64,000 bases of DNA from the NCBI GenBank assembly GCA_017308595.1, contig JAFKER010000007.1:310001-374000 (forward strand). The letters run 5' to 3'. This stretch comes from Afipia sp. GTDB taxonomy: Bacteria > Pseudomonadota > Alphaproteobacteria > Rhizobiales > Xanthobacteraceae. The position numbers were made by a program, and so were the translations under genes. The first letter of the stretch is position 1. Each line of letters opens with the position of its first letter. The notes under the pieces are model-generated. The model searched no databases. It was not told the origin of the DNA and worked only from the letters and a program-made list of their open reading frames with translations. This document shows, one piece after another, positions 1 through 9,729 of the stretch.

Positions 1-938
1 TAGGCGGGTGCGCCACGCGAATCCACCGACAGGCCGACAATGCGGCCGGGCATCGAGCGCTTCAGCGCGTCCTTCACCGCCATGTAGGCGGCGTGTGGTC
101 CGCCATAGCCCATCGGCACGCCGAAGCGCTGCATCGAGCCGATGGCAATATCCGCGCAGAGTTCGCCGGGCGACGTCAGCAGCGTCAGCGCCAGCGGATC
201 GGCGGCGATCACGGCGATGCCACCTTTCGCTTTCAGCGCTGTGATGGCTGCGCGGGGATCATTCAACCCGCCATGCGTGCCGGGATACTGAAACAGCGCG
301 CCGAACACGTCGGCCTTGTCGAGATCGCGTGCCGGATCGCCGACGATCAGCGACCAGCCGAGCGGCTCGGCACGGGTGCGCAGCACCGCCAGCGTTTGCG
401 GATGCACTTCGTGATCGACAAAGAACGCTTTGGTCTTCACCGAGGACGAACGCTCGGCGAGCGCCATGGCTTCCGCAGCGGCAGTGCCTTCATCGAGCAA
501 GGAGGCGTTGGCAATGTCGAGCCCGGTGAGATCGCAGATCAGGGTCTGGAAATTGAACAGTGCTTCCAGCCGCCCCTGGCTGATTTCGGGCTGATACGGC
601 GTGTAAGCCGTATACCACGCCGGATTTTCCAGGATGTTGCGCTGGATCACCGCCGGCAGGAGCGTGCCGGAATAGCCTTGGCCGATCAGCGAGGTGAATA
701 TCTGATTGCGCTCCGCGATGCCGCGCATATGCGCCAGCGCCTCGGTTTCGCTCAGTGCCTTGCCGAGATCGAGCGGTGCTTTCTGGCGAATGGAGGAGGG
801 CAGCGTTTCGCTCATCAGCGCCTGCAGGCTCGCTGCACCGACAGTGGAAAGCATGCTTTCAATGTCGCGCGGCGAGGGGCCGATATGGCGGCGGACGAAA
901 TCGACAGCAGGTTCGGCGGGTTTGCGAGACGCGGTCAT
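1..938 (-). CDS. gcvP: Glycine dehydrogenase (decarboxylating), GcvP, N-terminal part only
   Basis: P protein of the glycine cleavage system, the PLP enzyme that decarboxylates glycine and passes the aminomethyl group to lipoyl-GcvH. The window holds about the first 312 residues; the rest, including the PLP lysine, lies beyond base 1. The N-terminus carries the RHIGP motif typical of the full-length single-chain P protein, followed by the [19 protein letters not shown] segment. The ATG at 938 follows a good AAGGAGAAGG ribosome site. It is the last gene of the riboswitch-led gcvT-gcvH-gcvP operon. Known from family: cytosolic four-protein complex. A split subunit-1 protein is less likely given the N-terminal extension. 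Confidence 0.95.
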   Translation of the reverse strand, partial: MTASRKPAEPAVDFVRRHIGPSPRDIESMLSTVGAASLQALMSETLPSSIRQKAPLDLGKALSETEALAHMRGIAERNQIFTSLIGQGYSGTLLPAVIQRNILENPAWYTAYTPYQPEISQGRLEALFNFQTLICDLTGLDIANASLLDEGTAAAEAMALAERSSSVKTKAFFVDHEVHPQTLAVLRTRAEPLGWSLIVGDPARDLDKADVFGALFQYPGTHGGLNDPRAAITALKAKGGIAVIAADPLALTLLTSPGELCADIAIGSMQRFGVPMGYGGPHAAYMAVKDALKRSMPGRIVGLSVDSRGAPA

Positions 939-969
939 AACCTTCTCCTTGAAGGCAGGAATTTAATTG

Positions 970-1051
970 TCGTCATTGCGAGGAGCGTTTGCGGCGAAGC
1001 AATCCAGTTTTTCGCTAAAGAGTGGATTGCTTCGCTTCGCTCGCAATGACG
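970..1051. repeat. Palindromic intergenic repeat between gcvH and gcvP
   Basis: Imperfect inverted repeat of about 82 bases. The left arm begins CGTCATTGCGAG and runs on to GAAGCAATCCA; the right arm begins TGGATTGCTTCG and ends CTCGCAATGACG. Transcribed as part of the gcv operon it would fold into a long hairpin between gcvH and gcvP. The CGTCATTGCGAG ends match, from memory, a dispersed palindromic element common in Bradyrhizobiaceae genomes. A role in mRNA stability or in tuning gcvP levels is inference only. Confidence 0.8.
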
Positions 1052-1054
1052 TGT

Positions 1055-1420
1055 TCACGCCGTATGTTCTTTGTACGCCGCTTCATCCATCAGTCCGTCG
1101 AGATCGCCCTTGTTGGCGATCTTGATCTTGAAGAACCATGCGGCTTTTCCGGGATCGGAATTGACCAGTGAAGGATCGGCCACCAGTGCGTCGTTGATCT
1201 CGATGATTTCGCCGGTGATCGGCGCATAGACGTCCGATGCAGCCTTGACGCTTTCCACCACGGCGGCGGCTTCGGCCTTCTTCAGCGCGCGGCCGACCTT
1301 CGGCAGTTCGACGAAGACCACGTCGCCGAGCTGGGTCTGTGCGTAATCGGTGATGCCGACGGTGGCGACATCGCCATCGATCTGGAGCCATTCGTGGTCG
1401 GTTGTGTACAACGTGGTCAT
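1055..1420 (-). CDS. gcvH: Glycine cleavage system H protein
   Basis: Lipoyl carrier protein of the glycine cleavage complex, shuttling the aminomethyl group from GcvP to GcvT. It has 121 residues, the normal family length. The lipoylated lysine is K59 in the [10 protein letters not shown] motif, followed by the usual [12 protein letters not shown] segment. The start at 1420 ([11 protein letters not shown]) was chosen over longer in-frame reading because it matches family length and has a GAGGA ribosome site 6 bases upstream. It lies 20 bases after gcvT in the same operon. Confidence 0.97.
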   Translation of the reverse strand: MTTLYTTDHEWLQIDGDVATVGITDYAQTQLGDVVFVELPKVGRALKKAEAAAVVESVKAASDVYAPITGEIIEINDALVADPSLVNSDPGKAAWFFKIKIANKGDLDGLMDEAAYKEHTA

Positions 1421-1440
1421 GTCATTCCTCAGCGTTGGGA

Positions 1441-2598
1441 TTATCGTTTGTAGCCATTGGGCACGAACGGCATCGCGGAGACGCGCAGCGGCAAACGCTG
1501 CCCGCGCACATCCGCGAAAACGATGGTGCCTTCGGTGGAAAGGGATACCGGCAGATAGCCCATCGCGACAGGAGCATTCAGCGTCGGGCCGAAGCCGCCG
1601 GATGTGACGGTGCCGATTGTGTCGGGTGATGTTTCGCTGGCGTAGAGTGCTGCGCCCTCGCGTACCGGCGCGCGGCCTTCCGCGCGCAAGCCGACACGGC
1701 GGCGTGAAGCGCCGGTATCGAAGTGATTGAGGATCACATCCGCGCCGGGGAAACCGCCTGCGCGTGCGCCGCCGGTGCGGCGGCTTTTTTGCACGGACCA
1801 TTCCAGCGCGCCCTCGACCGGCGTGGTCGTGGTGTCGATGTCATGACCGTAGAGACAAAGTCCGGCTTCGAGCCGCAGGCTGTCACGCGCGCCAAGGCCG
1901 ATCGGCAGCACGGCGGGGTCCGCGAGCAACGCGGTCGCGAGCCGTTCGGCGTCGTTCGCAGGCACAGAAATTTCGAAGCCGTCTTCGCCCGTGTAACCCG
2001 AGCGGGAGACGAAGCAGTCGATGTTCAAAATCTTGTGCGGACCGGCATCCATGAACTTCATCGATGCGACGGTGGGGGCGTGTTTCGCCAACACCTCGAC
2101 CGCTTTCGGCCCCTGCAGCGCGATCAGCGCGCGGTCCGACAGCGGTTCGATGGTGCAGACATCCGAGAGATGCTTGCGCAGATGCGCTTCGTCTTCCGCC
2201 TTGCACGCGGCATTGACCACCAGAAATAGGTGATCGCCGAAGTTCGCCACCATCAGGTCGTCGAGAATGCCGCCGCTGTCAGTGGTGAACTGGGCGTAGC
2301 GCTGGCGGCCGTGCGGAACCGCGAGAATGTCCTGCGGTACCAGCCGCTCCAGCGCGCGTGCCGCGTCTTCAACCTTGCCGGATTTCGGCCGCAGGACGAT
2401 CTGGCCCATGTGAGACACATCGAACAGTCCTGCCGCGGCGCGGGTGTGGAGATGTTCCTTCAGCACCCCGGCGGCGTATTGCACCGGCATTTCGTAGCCG
2501 GCGAAGGGCACGATCTTGCCGCCGCGCGCCACATGAAGGTCATGCAGCGGAACGCGTTTCAGTACAGGTTCGGTAGAGGGGCGTTCGGCAGTTAGCAT
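1441..2598 (-). CDS. gcvT: Aminomethyltransferase (glycine cleavage T protein)
   Basis: Tetrahydrofolate-dependent aminomethyltransferase releasing ammonia from the aminomethyl group on GcvH and forming methylene-THF. It has 385 residues, with the [16 protein letters not shown]-terminal folate-site region, SHMGQI, the [13 protein letters not shown] motif and [18 protein letters not shown]. The start at 2598 sits just behind an AGGAGC ribosome site that directly follows a hairpin in the riboswitch leader. First gene of the operon, so the glycine riboswitch should control all three genes. Confidence 0.97.
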   Translation of the reverse strand: MLTAERPSTEPVLKRVPLHDLHVARGGKIVPFAGYEMPVQYAAGVLKEHLHTRAAAGLFDVSHMGQIVLRPKSGKVEDAARALERLVPQDILAVPHGRQRYAQFTTDSGGILDDLMVANFGDHLFLVVNAACKAEDEAHLRKHLSDVCTIEPLSDRALIALQGPKAVEVLAKHAPTVASMKFMDAGPHKILNIDCFVSRSGYTGEDGFEISVPANDAERLATALLADPAVLPIGLGARDSLRLEAGLCLYGHDIDTTTTPVEGALEWSVQKSRRTGGARAGGFPGADVILNHFDTGASRRRVGLRAEGRAPVREGAALYASETSPDTIGTVTSGGFGPTLNAPVAMGYLPVSLSTEGTIVFADVRGQRLPLRVSAMPFVPNGYKR

Positions 2599-2610
2599 GT
2601 TTGGGCTCCT

Positions 2611-2643
2611 GACAGATTCGGGACCAGTTCCCGAACCTCTGTC
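2611..2643 (-). promoter_or_regulatory. Hairpin between glycine riboswitch and gcvT ribosome site
   Basis: On the minus strand GACAGA...TCTGTC arms continue into TTCGGGA...TCCCGAA with a two-base bulge and a short loop. The stem ends exactly at the AGGAGC ribosome site of gcvT. No run of U follows, so it does not look like an intrinsic terminator. It is the best candidate expression platform for the riboswitch, which would then act on translation initiation; this is inference. Confidence 0.6.
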
Positions 2644-2644
2644 G

Positions 2645-2815
2645 AAGCCCCATCTGTCGCTGTGCCTGAGAGTATTATCCCGTCGGCGAATGCTGCACCG
2701 GTCTCCCGGCCGCATCTCTTTCCAGATTTCAGTCAGTCACACGGTCCGTTTGCCTGAGAGTTTCCGGGGCGGTTGCTCCTTCGGCGCCGGCAAAAGCCGG
2801 TCTCTCCCGACGTGA
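2645..2815 (-). promoter_or_regulatory. Tandem glycine riboswitch
   Basis: Leader of the gcv operon on the minus strand with two aptamers. The 5' aptamer (about 2735-2815) has CGGGAGAGAC, GCCGAAGGAGCAA and the conserved ACTCTCAGGCA; the 3' aptamer (about 2645-2732) has a second copy, GGAAAGAGATG, CGCCGACGGG and again ACTCTCAGGCA. Both copies of the CTCTCAGGCA core (complement at 2751-2760 and 2663-2672) are intact. In known examples glycine binding turns on glycine cleavage genes. Confidence 0.93.
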
Positions 2816-3110
2816 CTTGGTCGTCCATATTTAGCTTAGGAGAGCAGGGAAACACGGGTTTCGCAGCCCTGTCAACGCAACCGCGAGATTATCAACGGGC
2901 TTCGCGGCAGTTCTGAGACGGTGGCCCAAGTCGCTGATCTTTGCACACTTTCTGGACATTGCAGGGCCGTTCCGTCTAGAAACGGGGCAGGACAAACGGC
3001 GCTGCACGCGTCATTGAAGGCGGGCGGCACACCAAGGCGTTTTAGGGCGGAACGGCAAGCGTTTCGCGCCACGCATCAAACATAGAGCTTTTGGGCGCGA
3101 TTGGACGATT
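2816..3110. other. Intergenic region upstream of the gcv leader and alaS
   Basis: About 295 bases separate the minus-strand riboswitch from the plus-strand alaS. It must hold the divergent promoters of both, but I could not identify convincing -35/-10 boxes by eye. No gene, RNA or repeat is evident. Confidence 0.5.
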
Positions 3111-5789
3111 ATGAGCGGCGTTAACGAGATCAGGTCTGCGTATCTGAATTATTTTGCGAAGAACGGCCACGAGATCGTGCCGTCGTCGCCGCTGGTCCCG
3201 CGTAACGACCCGACATTGATGTTCACCAACGCGGGCATGGTACAGTTCAAGAACGTGTTCACCGGTCTTGAGAAGCGGCCCTATGTGCGCGCGACCTCGT
3301 CGCAGAAGTGCGTGCGCGCCGGCGGCAAGCATAACGACCTCGACAATGTCGGCTATACCGCGCGCCATCACACGTTTTTTGAAATGCTCGGCAACTTCTC
3401 GTTCGGCGATTATTTCAAGGAACGGGCGATCGAACTTGCCTGGAATTTAATCACCAAGGAATACGGGCTTCCGAAGGACAAGCTCCTTGTCACGGTCTAT
3501 TCCGAGGACGAAGAAGCCTTCGGCCTCTGGAAGAAGGTCGCGGGTCTGCCCGAATCGAAGATCATCAAGATCGCGACCTCGGACAACTTCTGGCAGATGG
3601 GCGACACCGGCCCGTGCGGTCCTTGCTCGGAAATCTTCTTCGATCACGGCGATAAGGTCTGGGGCGGCCCTCCGGGCTCGGCGGAAGAAGACGGCGACCG
3701 TTTCATCGAAATCTGGAATCTCGTGTTCATGCAGTTCGACCAGATTGCCCCCGGCAATCGTGTGTCGCTGCCGAAGCCCTCCATCGATACCGGCATGGGC
3801 CTCGAGCGCATCGCCGCCGTCCTTCAAGGCAAGCACGACAATTACGACATCGATCTGTTCGTCTCGTTGATCCGCGCGATTGCCGATCTGACCGGGGCTG
3901 ATCCGCAGGGCGAACAGAAGGCATCGCTGCGGGTGATCGCCGATCACCTGCGTGCCTCGTCGTTCCTGATCGCGGACGGTGTGTTGCCGTCGAACGAAGG
4001 CCGCGGCTATGTGCTGCGCCGGATCATGCGCCGCGCCATGCGCCACGGCCAGTTGCTCGGCGCAAAAGAGCCGCTGATGTATCGCCTTGTCTGGGCGCTG
4101 GTGCGGGAGATGGGCCAGGCCTATCCGGAACTGGTGCGTGCGGAGAATCTGATCGAGGAAACGCTGAAGCTGGAAGAGACCCGCTTTCGCAAGACCCTGG
4201 ATCGTGGCCTTTCGATTCTCGACGAGAAGAGCGCGTCGCTGAAGAAGGGCGACATGTTCGACGGCGAGACCGCGTTCACGCTGTATGACACCTATGGTTT
4301 CCCGCTCGATCTGACACAGGACGCGCTGCGCAACCGTGGTATCGGCGTCGACATCGCCTCGTTCACCGACGCGATGGACCAGCAGCGTGCCAAGGCGCGC
4401 GCGGCCTGGGCCGGATCGGGGGACACCGCCACCGAGAACATCTGGTTTCCACTGCGCGAGAAGCTGGGCGCGACAGAATTTCTTGGATACGACACCGAAA
4501 TCGCCGAAGGCGTCGTCACCGCGCTGGTAAAGGACGGCAAGGAAGCCGACAGCGCCAAGACTGGCGACAGCGTTGCCATTGTGATGAACCAGACGCCGTT
4601 CTACGCCGAATCCGGCGGTCAGGTCGGTGACACCGGTGTGCTGACCGGTGACGGTGCGCGCGTGCGCATTACCGATACGCAGAAGAAAGCGGGCGATCTC
4701 TACGTCCATCTCGGCACGGTCGAGCAGGGCACGCTGAAGCCCGGCTTGCCGCTGCAACTCGAAGTCGATCATGGGCGGCGGACATCCATCCGCGCCAACC
4801 ACTCCGCAACACATCTTCTGCATGAAGCGTTGCGTCAGGTGCTGGGCGATCACATCGCGCAGCGCGGCTCGCTTGTGTCGCAGGAGCGCCTGCGTTTCGA
4901 CTTCGCGCATAACAAGCCGATCACGCCGGAGGAACTGCGCCGCATCGAGGACATCGCCAACGATGTCGTGCTCGAAAACGGTGAGGTGGTCACCCGCTCG
5001 ATGGCGATTGACGATGCCCGCGAGTCCGGTGCGCGTGCGCTGTTCGGCGAAAAGTATGGCGACGAGGTGCGTGTGGTATCGATGGGCAGCGCGGCCCGCG
5101 AGGGTGCGGCAAGCAACGCACTCGGCTGGTCGGTCGAGCTATGCGGCGGCACGCATGTCAAGCGCACCGGCGACATCGGCTTGATCTCCATCAGCGGCGA
5201 GAGCGCGGTGGCTTCCGGCGTCCGCCGTATCGAGGCTCTGACCGGCAACAATGCGCGTCATGCGGTGAATGCCACCATCCAGACCGCCAAGGCTGCGGCT
5301 GCCGAGATGAAAACCACGCTCGACGATCTGCCCGCGCGTGTCGCTTCGTTGATCGAAGAGCGCAAGAAGCTCGAACGCGAACTCTCCGATGCACGCAAAA
5401 AACTGGCGATGGGCGGCGGCTCCGGCGCTAATGGCTCCGCTACAGCGTCCGATATTCGCACGGTGGGCGATGTGAAGCTGCTTGCGCGCGCCGTGCAGGG
5501 CATCGAGATCAAGGACCTCAAGAGCCTTGCCGATCAGGGCAAGAAGCAGATCGGCTCGGGTGTGGTGGCGCTGGTCGCCACCAGCGAGGACGGAAAGGCC
5601 AGCGTCGTCGTCGGGGTGACGCCGGACCTGACATCGCGATTCAGCGCGGTCGACCTGGTGCGCAAGGCGTCCGAAGTCCTTGGCGGCAAGGGCGGCGGCG
5701 GTAAGCCCGACATGGCCCAGGCCGGTGGCCCTGATGGCGCAAAAGCGGGCGATGCGCTGAAGGCTATCGAAGCTGCGATGGGCGCTTAA
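3111..5789 (+). CDS. alaS: Alanyl-tRNA synthetase
   Basis: Charges tRNA-Ala with alanine in the cytosol. It has 892 residues, the full class II length with all domains: the aminoacylation core ([35 protein letters not shown] region, [18 protein letters not shown]), the editing domain with zinc-binding HSATH (about residues 564-568) and CGGTH (about 678), a coiled-coil stretch ([20 protein letters not shown]) and a Gly-rich C-terminal C-Ala domain ending near [16 protein letters not shown]. The ribosome site is weak. It stands alone, divergent from the gcv operon. Confidence 0.98.
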   Translation: MSGVNEIRSAYLNYFAKNGHEIVPSSPLVPRNDPTLMFTNAGMVQFKNVFTGLEKRPYVRATSSQKCVRAGGKHNDLDNVGYTARHHTFFEMLGNFSFGDYFKERAIELAWNLITKEYGLPKDKLLVTVYSEDEEAFGLWKKVAGLPESKIIKIATSDNFWQMGDTGPCGPCSEIFFDHGDKVWGGPPGSAEEDGDRFIEIWNLVFMQFDQIAPGNRVSLPKPSIDTGMGLERIAAVLQGKHDNYDIDLFVSLIRAIADLTGADPQGEQKASLRVIADHLRASSFLIADGVLPSNEGRGYVLRRIMRRAMRHGQLLGAKEPLMYRLVWALVREMGQAYPELVRAENLIEETLKLEETRFRKTLDRGLSILDEKSASLKKGDMFDGETAFTLYDTYGFPLDLTQDALRNRGIGVDIASFTDAMDQQRAKARAAWAGSGDTATENIWFPLREKLGATEFLGYDTEIAEGVVTALVKDGKEADSAKTGDSVAIVMNQTPFYAESGGQVGDTGVLTGDGARVRITDTQKKAGDLYVHLGTVEQGTLKPGLPLQLEVDHGRRTSIRANHSATHLLHEALRQVLGDHIAQRGSLVSQERLRFDFAHNKPITPEELRRIEDIANDVVLENGEVVTRSMAIDDARESGARALFGEKYGDEVRVVSMGSAAREGAASNALGWSVELCGGTHVKRTGDIGLISISGESAVASGVRRIEALTGNNARHAVNATIQTAKAAAAEMKTTLDDLPARVASLIEERKKLERELSDARKKLAMGGGSGANGSATASDIRTVGDVKLLARAVQGIEIKDLKSLADQGKKQIGSGVVALVATSEDGKASVVVGVTPDLTSRFSAVDLVRKASEVLGGKGGGGKPDMAQAGGPDGAKAGDALKAIEAAMGA

Positions 5790-5976
5790 GGCGCTTATCG
5801 TCTGTCGCGGATATGGCTGATTCGTTCTCCAGAGGTGCGTACTTGCGCTCCCTAGGATGACAATGCCGTGATGCATGAGACTGCTGCGGAAAGTGGCAAG
5901 TCTTCATGTTGCCGCTGCGACGATGGGTCACGAATATCTGTATGGTATCGAGATCGCTGATGCAGCAAAATGCGAT
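5790..5976. other. Intergenic region alaS to antiporter, possible decayed repeat
   Basis: About 190 bases with no gene. The stretch 5826-5862 (ending CTAGGATGAC) resembles one half of a degenerate palindromic element of the AGGATGA type that I recall from Bradyrhizobiaceae. The match is partial and I would not insist on it. Confidence 0.25.
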
Positions 5977-7710
5977 ATGCATCACAACACTCCTTTGATT
6001 TCGACGATCGTCGTCGGCCTTGTGCTGGCTTTTGTTCTTGGGCTGGTGGCACAGCGCATTCGCGTGTCACCTCTGGTCGGCTATCTCCTCGCCGGTGTGC
6101 TGATGGGGCCGTTCACGCCTGGTTATGTGGCAGACCAGACCATTGCCAATGAACTGGCTGAAATCGGCATCATTTTGCTGATGTTCGGCGTCGGTCTGCA
6201 TTTCTCGCTGAAAGATCTGTGGTCGGTGCGCGGCATCGCCATCCCCGGCGCTGTGGCGCAGATTTCAGCGGCGACGATCATGGGCTGGGCGCTCGGCTGG
6301 GCGATGGGCTGGACTGCGGGCAAGGGCATCATGCTCGGCCTCGCGCTTTCCACGGCCTCCACCGTCGTGCTGTTGCGGGCCATGCAGGAGCGTCGGTTGA
6401 TCGATACTGAACGCGGACGAATCGCTGTTGGCTGGCTGATCGTCGAAGACATGGCCATGGTCCTGACGCTGGTGCTGCTGCCGGCGCTGGCCGGACTGAT
6501 GAATGGAGAGCGTGCCTCGAATGGCATGGAGCTTTCAGCGCTGGCCTGGCCGCTAATGGTCACCCTCGGCAAGGTGGGTGCCTTTGTCATCTTCATGCTT
6601 GTGGTGGGCCGCCGTATTATCCCGTGGCTCCTGCACTATGTCGCTCATACCGGCTCGCGCGAACTTTTCCGCCTCGCGGTATTCGCCATCTCGCTGGGTG
6701 TTGCGTTTGGCGCGGCGATTTTGTTCGATGTGTCGTTCGCGCTCGGTGCTTTCTTCGCCGGCATGATCCTGAGCGAATCCGAGCTCAGCCAGCGGGCAGC
6801 GAACGAAACGCTGCCGCTGCGCGACGCATTCGCGGTGCTGTTCTTCGTATCCGTCGGCATGCTGGTCGATCCCGCCATCATTCTGCGGGAGCCATTGCCG
6901 CTTATCGCAACCTTGTTCATCATCATTATCGGCAAGTCCGTCGCGGCCTTCGCCATCGTGCGCCTGTTCGGTTACCCGACATCGACTGCGATGACGATTT
7001 CGGCCAGTCTCGCCCAGATCGGCGAATTCTCGTTCATTCTCGTCAGCCTTGGCGTGAGTCTGTCGCTGATGTCGGATCGCGGGCGCGACCTCGTGCTCGC
7101 GGGCGCGATCATTTCAATCATGCTCAACCCGCTATGGTTCGCGCTGCTCGATCGCTATGAGGCGAAAAAGAAAGCTGCCGAGGAGGCTGCGGCAACGGCG
7201 GCGCCTGCGGATGAGGCCGTTGCGGAAACGGTCGCCGAGCCCCCCAAGGAGCCGGTCAAAAAGAAGCATGCCCGCGTTGAACTGCCTGTCTCGGCGCTCA
7301 CCGGTCATGTGGTGTTGGTTGGATATGGCCGTGTCGGCAGCGTTGTTGGCGCGTCGCTGAAGCAGAGCGGGGTGCCGCTTCTCGTCATCGAAGACAATCC
7401 CGGATGCCTCGAAAAGCTCACTCAGGCCGGCATTGAGAAGATTACGGGCAACGCGGCAGCGCCGGGAATACTGACCGCCGCAAATCTGGCGGCTGCGCGC
7501 GGACTTATCGTCGCGATCCCTGACGCATTCGAGGGCGGCCAGATTGTCGCCAAGGCTCGCGCGATCAGCGCGACGTTGCCAATCATTGCGCGCGCGCATT
7601 CGGAGGAAGAGATCGCCCATCTCAAGCATCACGGTGCGAATTTTGTGATCATGGGCGAGCAGGAAATCGCAAAGGCGATGATCGTGCAGATCGGTGTTGC
7701 CAGCGTTTGA
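5977..7710 (+). CDS. ybaL: YbaL-type monovalent cation:proton antiporter (CPA2 family)
   Basis: Inner-membrane K+/H+ or Na+/H+ exchanger of the CPA2 family. It has 577 residues. An N-terminal Na+/H+ exchanger domain of about 12 membrane segments (residues 1-390, with SPLVGYLLAGVLMGPFTPG and LLMFGVGLHFSLKDL) is followed by a charged Ala/Glu/Lys linker (about 392-430) and a TrkA-N/RCK nucleotide-binding domain starting at GHVVLVGYGRVGSVVG. The start MHHNTPL at 5977 matches the start of Escherichia coli YbaL; a further upstream ATG at 5875 would add 34 residues not found in the family. RCK domains normally gate such antiporters by nucleotide binding. Confidence 0.9.
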   Translation: MHHNTPLISTIVVGLVLAFVLGLVAQRIRVSPLVGYLLAGVLMGPFTPGYVADQTIANELAEIGIILLMFGVGLHFSLKDLWSVRGIAIPGAVAQISAATIMGWALGWAMGWTAGKGIMLGLALSTASTVVLLRAMQERRLIDTERGRIAVGWLIVEDMAMVLTLVLLPALAGLMNGERASNGMELSALAWPLMVTLGKVGAFVIFMLVVGRRIIPWLLHYVAHTGSRELFRLAVFAISLGVAFGAAILFDVSFALGAFFAGMILSESELSQRAANETLPLRDAFAVLFFVSVGMLVDPAIILREPLPLIATLFIIIIGKSVAAFAIVRLFGYPTSTAMTISASLAQIGEFSFILVSLGVSLSLMSDRGRDLVLAGAIISIMLNPLWFALLDRYEAKKKAAEEAAATAAPADEAVAETVAEPPKEPVKKKHARVELPVSALTGHVVLVGYGRVGSVVGASLKQSGVPLLVIEDNPGCLEKLTQAGIEKITGNAAAPGILTAANLAAARGLIVAIPDAFEGGQIVAKARAISATLPIIARAHSEEEIAHLKHHGANFVIMGEQEIAKAMIVQIGVASV

Positions 7711-7876
7711 GCTTGTTGCGGCGGCTGTATGGGCCGGGCGTGCCATCTACTTGGATGGTCGCATTGGCGCGAATGACCGCGTTTGGACCGCAAGTGCGCG
7801 GGCAGTCTGGCCGTTCTGACTTGTCTGCAGCGAGGTCAGAAATTGTCTTGCAGGGAGTTCGGCGCTTGCTCGGGTA

Positions 7877-7911
7877 CTAAAAAAGGCGCGGAGCAATCCG
7901 CGCCTCTTTAT
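7877..7911 (-). terminator. Intrinsic terminator of icd
   Basis: An 8-bp GC stem (7885-7892 pairing with 7897-7904, loop GCAA) followed on the minus strand by a run of six U. It lies 20 bases beyond the icd stop codon. The other flank (TCTTTATT) is weaker, so it mainly serves the minus strand. Confidence 0.85.
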
Positions 7912-7930
7912 TCATGCCCGGGCGAAATGA

Positions 7931-9145
7931 TTACGCGGCCATCGCCTTGGCGAGGTTTTCTGCGACCTTGTCGAGGAAGCCGGTGGTGGAGAGCCAGCGC
8001 TGCTCCGCGCCGACCAGCAGCGCCAGATCCTTGGTCATGAAACCGGCTTCGACCGTCTCGACGCAAACCTTTTCCAGCGTCTCGGCGAACTTGGCGAGTT
8101 CCGGGTTGTTGTCCAGCTTGGCGCGATGGCCGAGGCCGCGGGTCCAGGCGAAGATCGACGCGATCGAGTTGGTCGAGGTTTCCTTGCCCTTCTGGTGCTC
8201 GCGGTAGTGGCGGGTCACGGTGCCGTGGGCCGCTTCCGCTTCCATGGTCTTGCCGTCCGGCGTCAGCAGCACCGAGGTCATGAGGCCCAGCGAGCCGTAG
8301 CCCTGCGCCACGGTGTCTGACTGTACGTCGCCGTCGTAGTTCTTACAGGCCCAGACGTAGCCGCCCGACCACTTCATCGCAGCCGCCACCATGTCGTCGA
8401 TCAGGCGGTGCTCGTAGGTGATGCCCTTGGCTTCGAAATCCTTCTTGAATTCGTTGTCGAACACTTCCTGGAAAATATCCTTGAAGCGGCCGTCGTACTG
8501 CTTGAGGATCGTGTTCTTGGTCGAAAGGTAGACCGGATAACCCTTCGCCAGGCCGAGGTTCATCGAGGACCGCGCGAAGTCGCGGATCGAATCGTCGAGG
8601 TTGAACATGGCGAGCGTCACGCCTGCGCTCGGTGCTTTGAACACTTCTCGCTCGATCACCTTGCCGTCGTCACCGGTGAATTTGAGGGTGATGGTGCCAG
8701 GCGTCGGAAACTTGAAATCGGTAGCACGATACTGATCGCCGAAAGCGTGGCGGCCAATGATGATCGGCTTGGTCCAGCCAGGCACCAGTCGGGGCACGTT
8801 GCGGCAGATAATTGGCTCGCGGAACACGACGCCGCCCAGGATGTTGCGGATGGTGCCGTTCGGCGACTTCCACATTTCCTTGAGGCCGAACTCCTTCACG
8901 CGGGCTTCGTCCGGCGTGATGGTGGCGCATTTGACGCCGACGCCATGCTTCTTGATCGCATTGGCGGCGTCGATGGTGACCTGATCGTTGGTCTTGTCGC
9001 GGTACTCCATCCCAAGGTCGTAGTATTCGAGTTTCACATCGAGGAACGGGTGGATGAGCTTGTCCTTGATGTACTGCCAGATGATCCGGGTCATTTCGTC
9101 GCCATCGAGTTCGACGACGGGGTTGGTCACCTTGATTTTTGCCAT
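7931..9145 (-). CDS. icd: NADP-dependent isocitrate dehydrogenase
   Basis: TCA-cycle enzyme making 2-oxoglutarate, CO2 and NADPH. It has 404 residues and is the eukaryote-like dimeric (type II) form common in alphaproteobacteria: [20 protein letters not shown] start, [18 protein letters not shown] phosphate/isocitrate site, YENYDGD-like [10 protein letters not shown] metal-site motif, and [17 protein letters not shown]. The frame stays open far upstream to 9580, but the family start at 9145 is clear and the upstream part belongs to the repeat array. Strong terminator downstream. Confidence 0.97.
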   Translation of the reverse strand: MAKIKVTNPVVELDGDEMTRIIWQYIKDKLIHPFLDVKLEYYDLGMEYRDKTNDQVTIDAANAIKKHGVGVKCATITPDEARVKEFGLKEMWKSPNGTIRNILGGVVFREPIICRNVPRLVPGWTKPIIIGRHAFGDQYRATDFKFPTPGTITLKFTGDDGKVIEREVFKAPSAGVTLAMFNLDDSIRDFARSSMNLGLAKGYPVYLSTKNTILKQYDGRFKDIFQEVFDNEFKKDFEAKGITYEHRLIDDMVAAAMKWSGGYVWACKNYDGDVQSDTVAQGYGSLGLMTSVLLTPDGKTMEAEAAHGTVTRHYREHQKGKETSTNSIASIFAWTRGLGHRAKLDNNPELAKFAETLEKVCVETVEAGFMTKDLALLVGAEQRWLSTTGFLDKVAENLAKAMAA

Positions 9146-9218
9146 GGGGAATCGGGCCTTATGGTGGGTGCGAAGAGGGCGGGAGAACCGCGACTGGTTC
9201 CGTGATGAGCCTATAGCA

Positions 9219-9232
9219 CCCGCCATGGCGGG
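9219..9232. repeat. Short perfect palindrome upstream of icd
   Basis: CCCGCCATGGCGGG is a perfect 14-bp palindrome about 75 bases upstream of the icd start. It could be an operator or a small mRNA hairpin in the icd leader. Nothing else in the 9146-9459 interval was recognised. Confidence 0.4.
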
Positions 9233-9520
9233 CTGGAAGGCAACGGACCTGAGACTTTCTGACATGCCCGGCAGGAATGCGTGGCGGGACCGGATTTTCG
9301 AACCGCTCCACCTGCCCGACACCGATGCTGCCGGATGATGTTTGTGATGCCGCCGCAGACCTCGCGCATATGAAACCCGCCAATTTTTGCGGCCTGACGT
9401 TTTGACCGTAAGCTGGCTGCGCGACGTCACCGCGATTTCCCACATCGCGTTTTGCGTGAGATTCAAACGTTTCCGTAACCCAATTGATTTATAAGGAGAA
9501 TTTCGGCTCGCGGGTCTGCG

Positions 9521-9700
9521 TTGAATCAGTTTCTTCGCTTCTTGATTCAATGTCTTCACAGCTTGAATCAAAGCCTTCACAGACTGAGTCAGGAAGACTT
9601 CCGCCGGCGTATCCCGACCTCGGATGTTGATTCAAAACCTTCGGAGTTTGAATCCGCATCATGACAGGCTGATTCTAATTCTTCAGTCCTTGAATCGGAA
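9521..9700. repeat. 21-bp tandem array with a GANTC site in nearly every unit
   Basis: Nine degenerate units with consensus YTGANTCANNNYCTTCNNNNN. GANTC cores begin at 9523, 9544, 9565, 9586, then a decayed unit near 9607, then 9629, 9650, 9671 and 9692. Spacing is exactly 21 bases apart from one extra base between 9586 and 9629. The N of GANTC varies (A, T, A, G, T, A, T, A) while the palindromic core is kept. GANTC is the site of the cell-cycle methyltransferase CcrM in alphaproteobacteria. It sits between emrB-like and icd, both on the minus strand. Minus-strand translation gives 7-residue repeats of the D/E-S type but without a start codon and with a frameshift at the extra base. Confidence 0.85.
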
Positions 9701-9729
9701 ACTGAGCCGATCCCGCGCAAAGGCTTACT

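Noticed and set aside
2872..3371. Short minus-strand frames upstream of and within the start of alaS
   Set aside because: No ribosome site, no family features, and partly antisense to alaS.
3447..4910. Open frame of 487 codons opposite alaS
   Set aside because: Antisense shadow of alaS, with no domain and no ribosome site.
9146..9580. N-terminal extension of icd reading through the repeat array
   Set aside because: The family start MAKIKV is at 9145 and the extra 145 residues are low in similarity to any icd; the repeats are better explained as non-coding.
9521..9700. Possible CRISPR array
   Set aside because: The units abut each other with 21-bp period and no unique spacers of 30-40 bp; the units themselves are degenerate.
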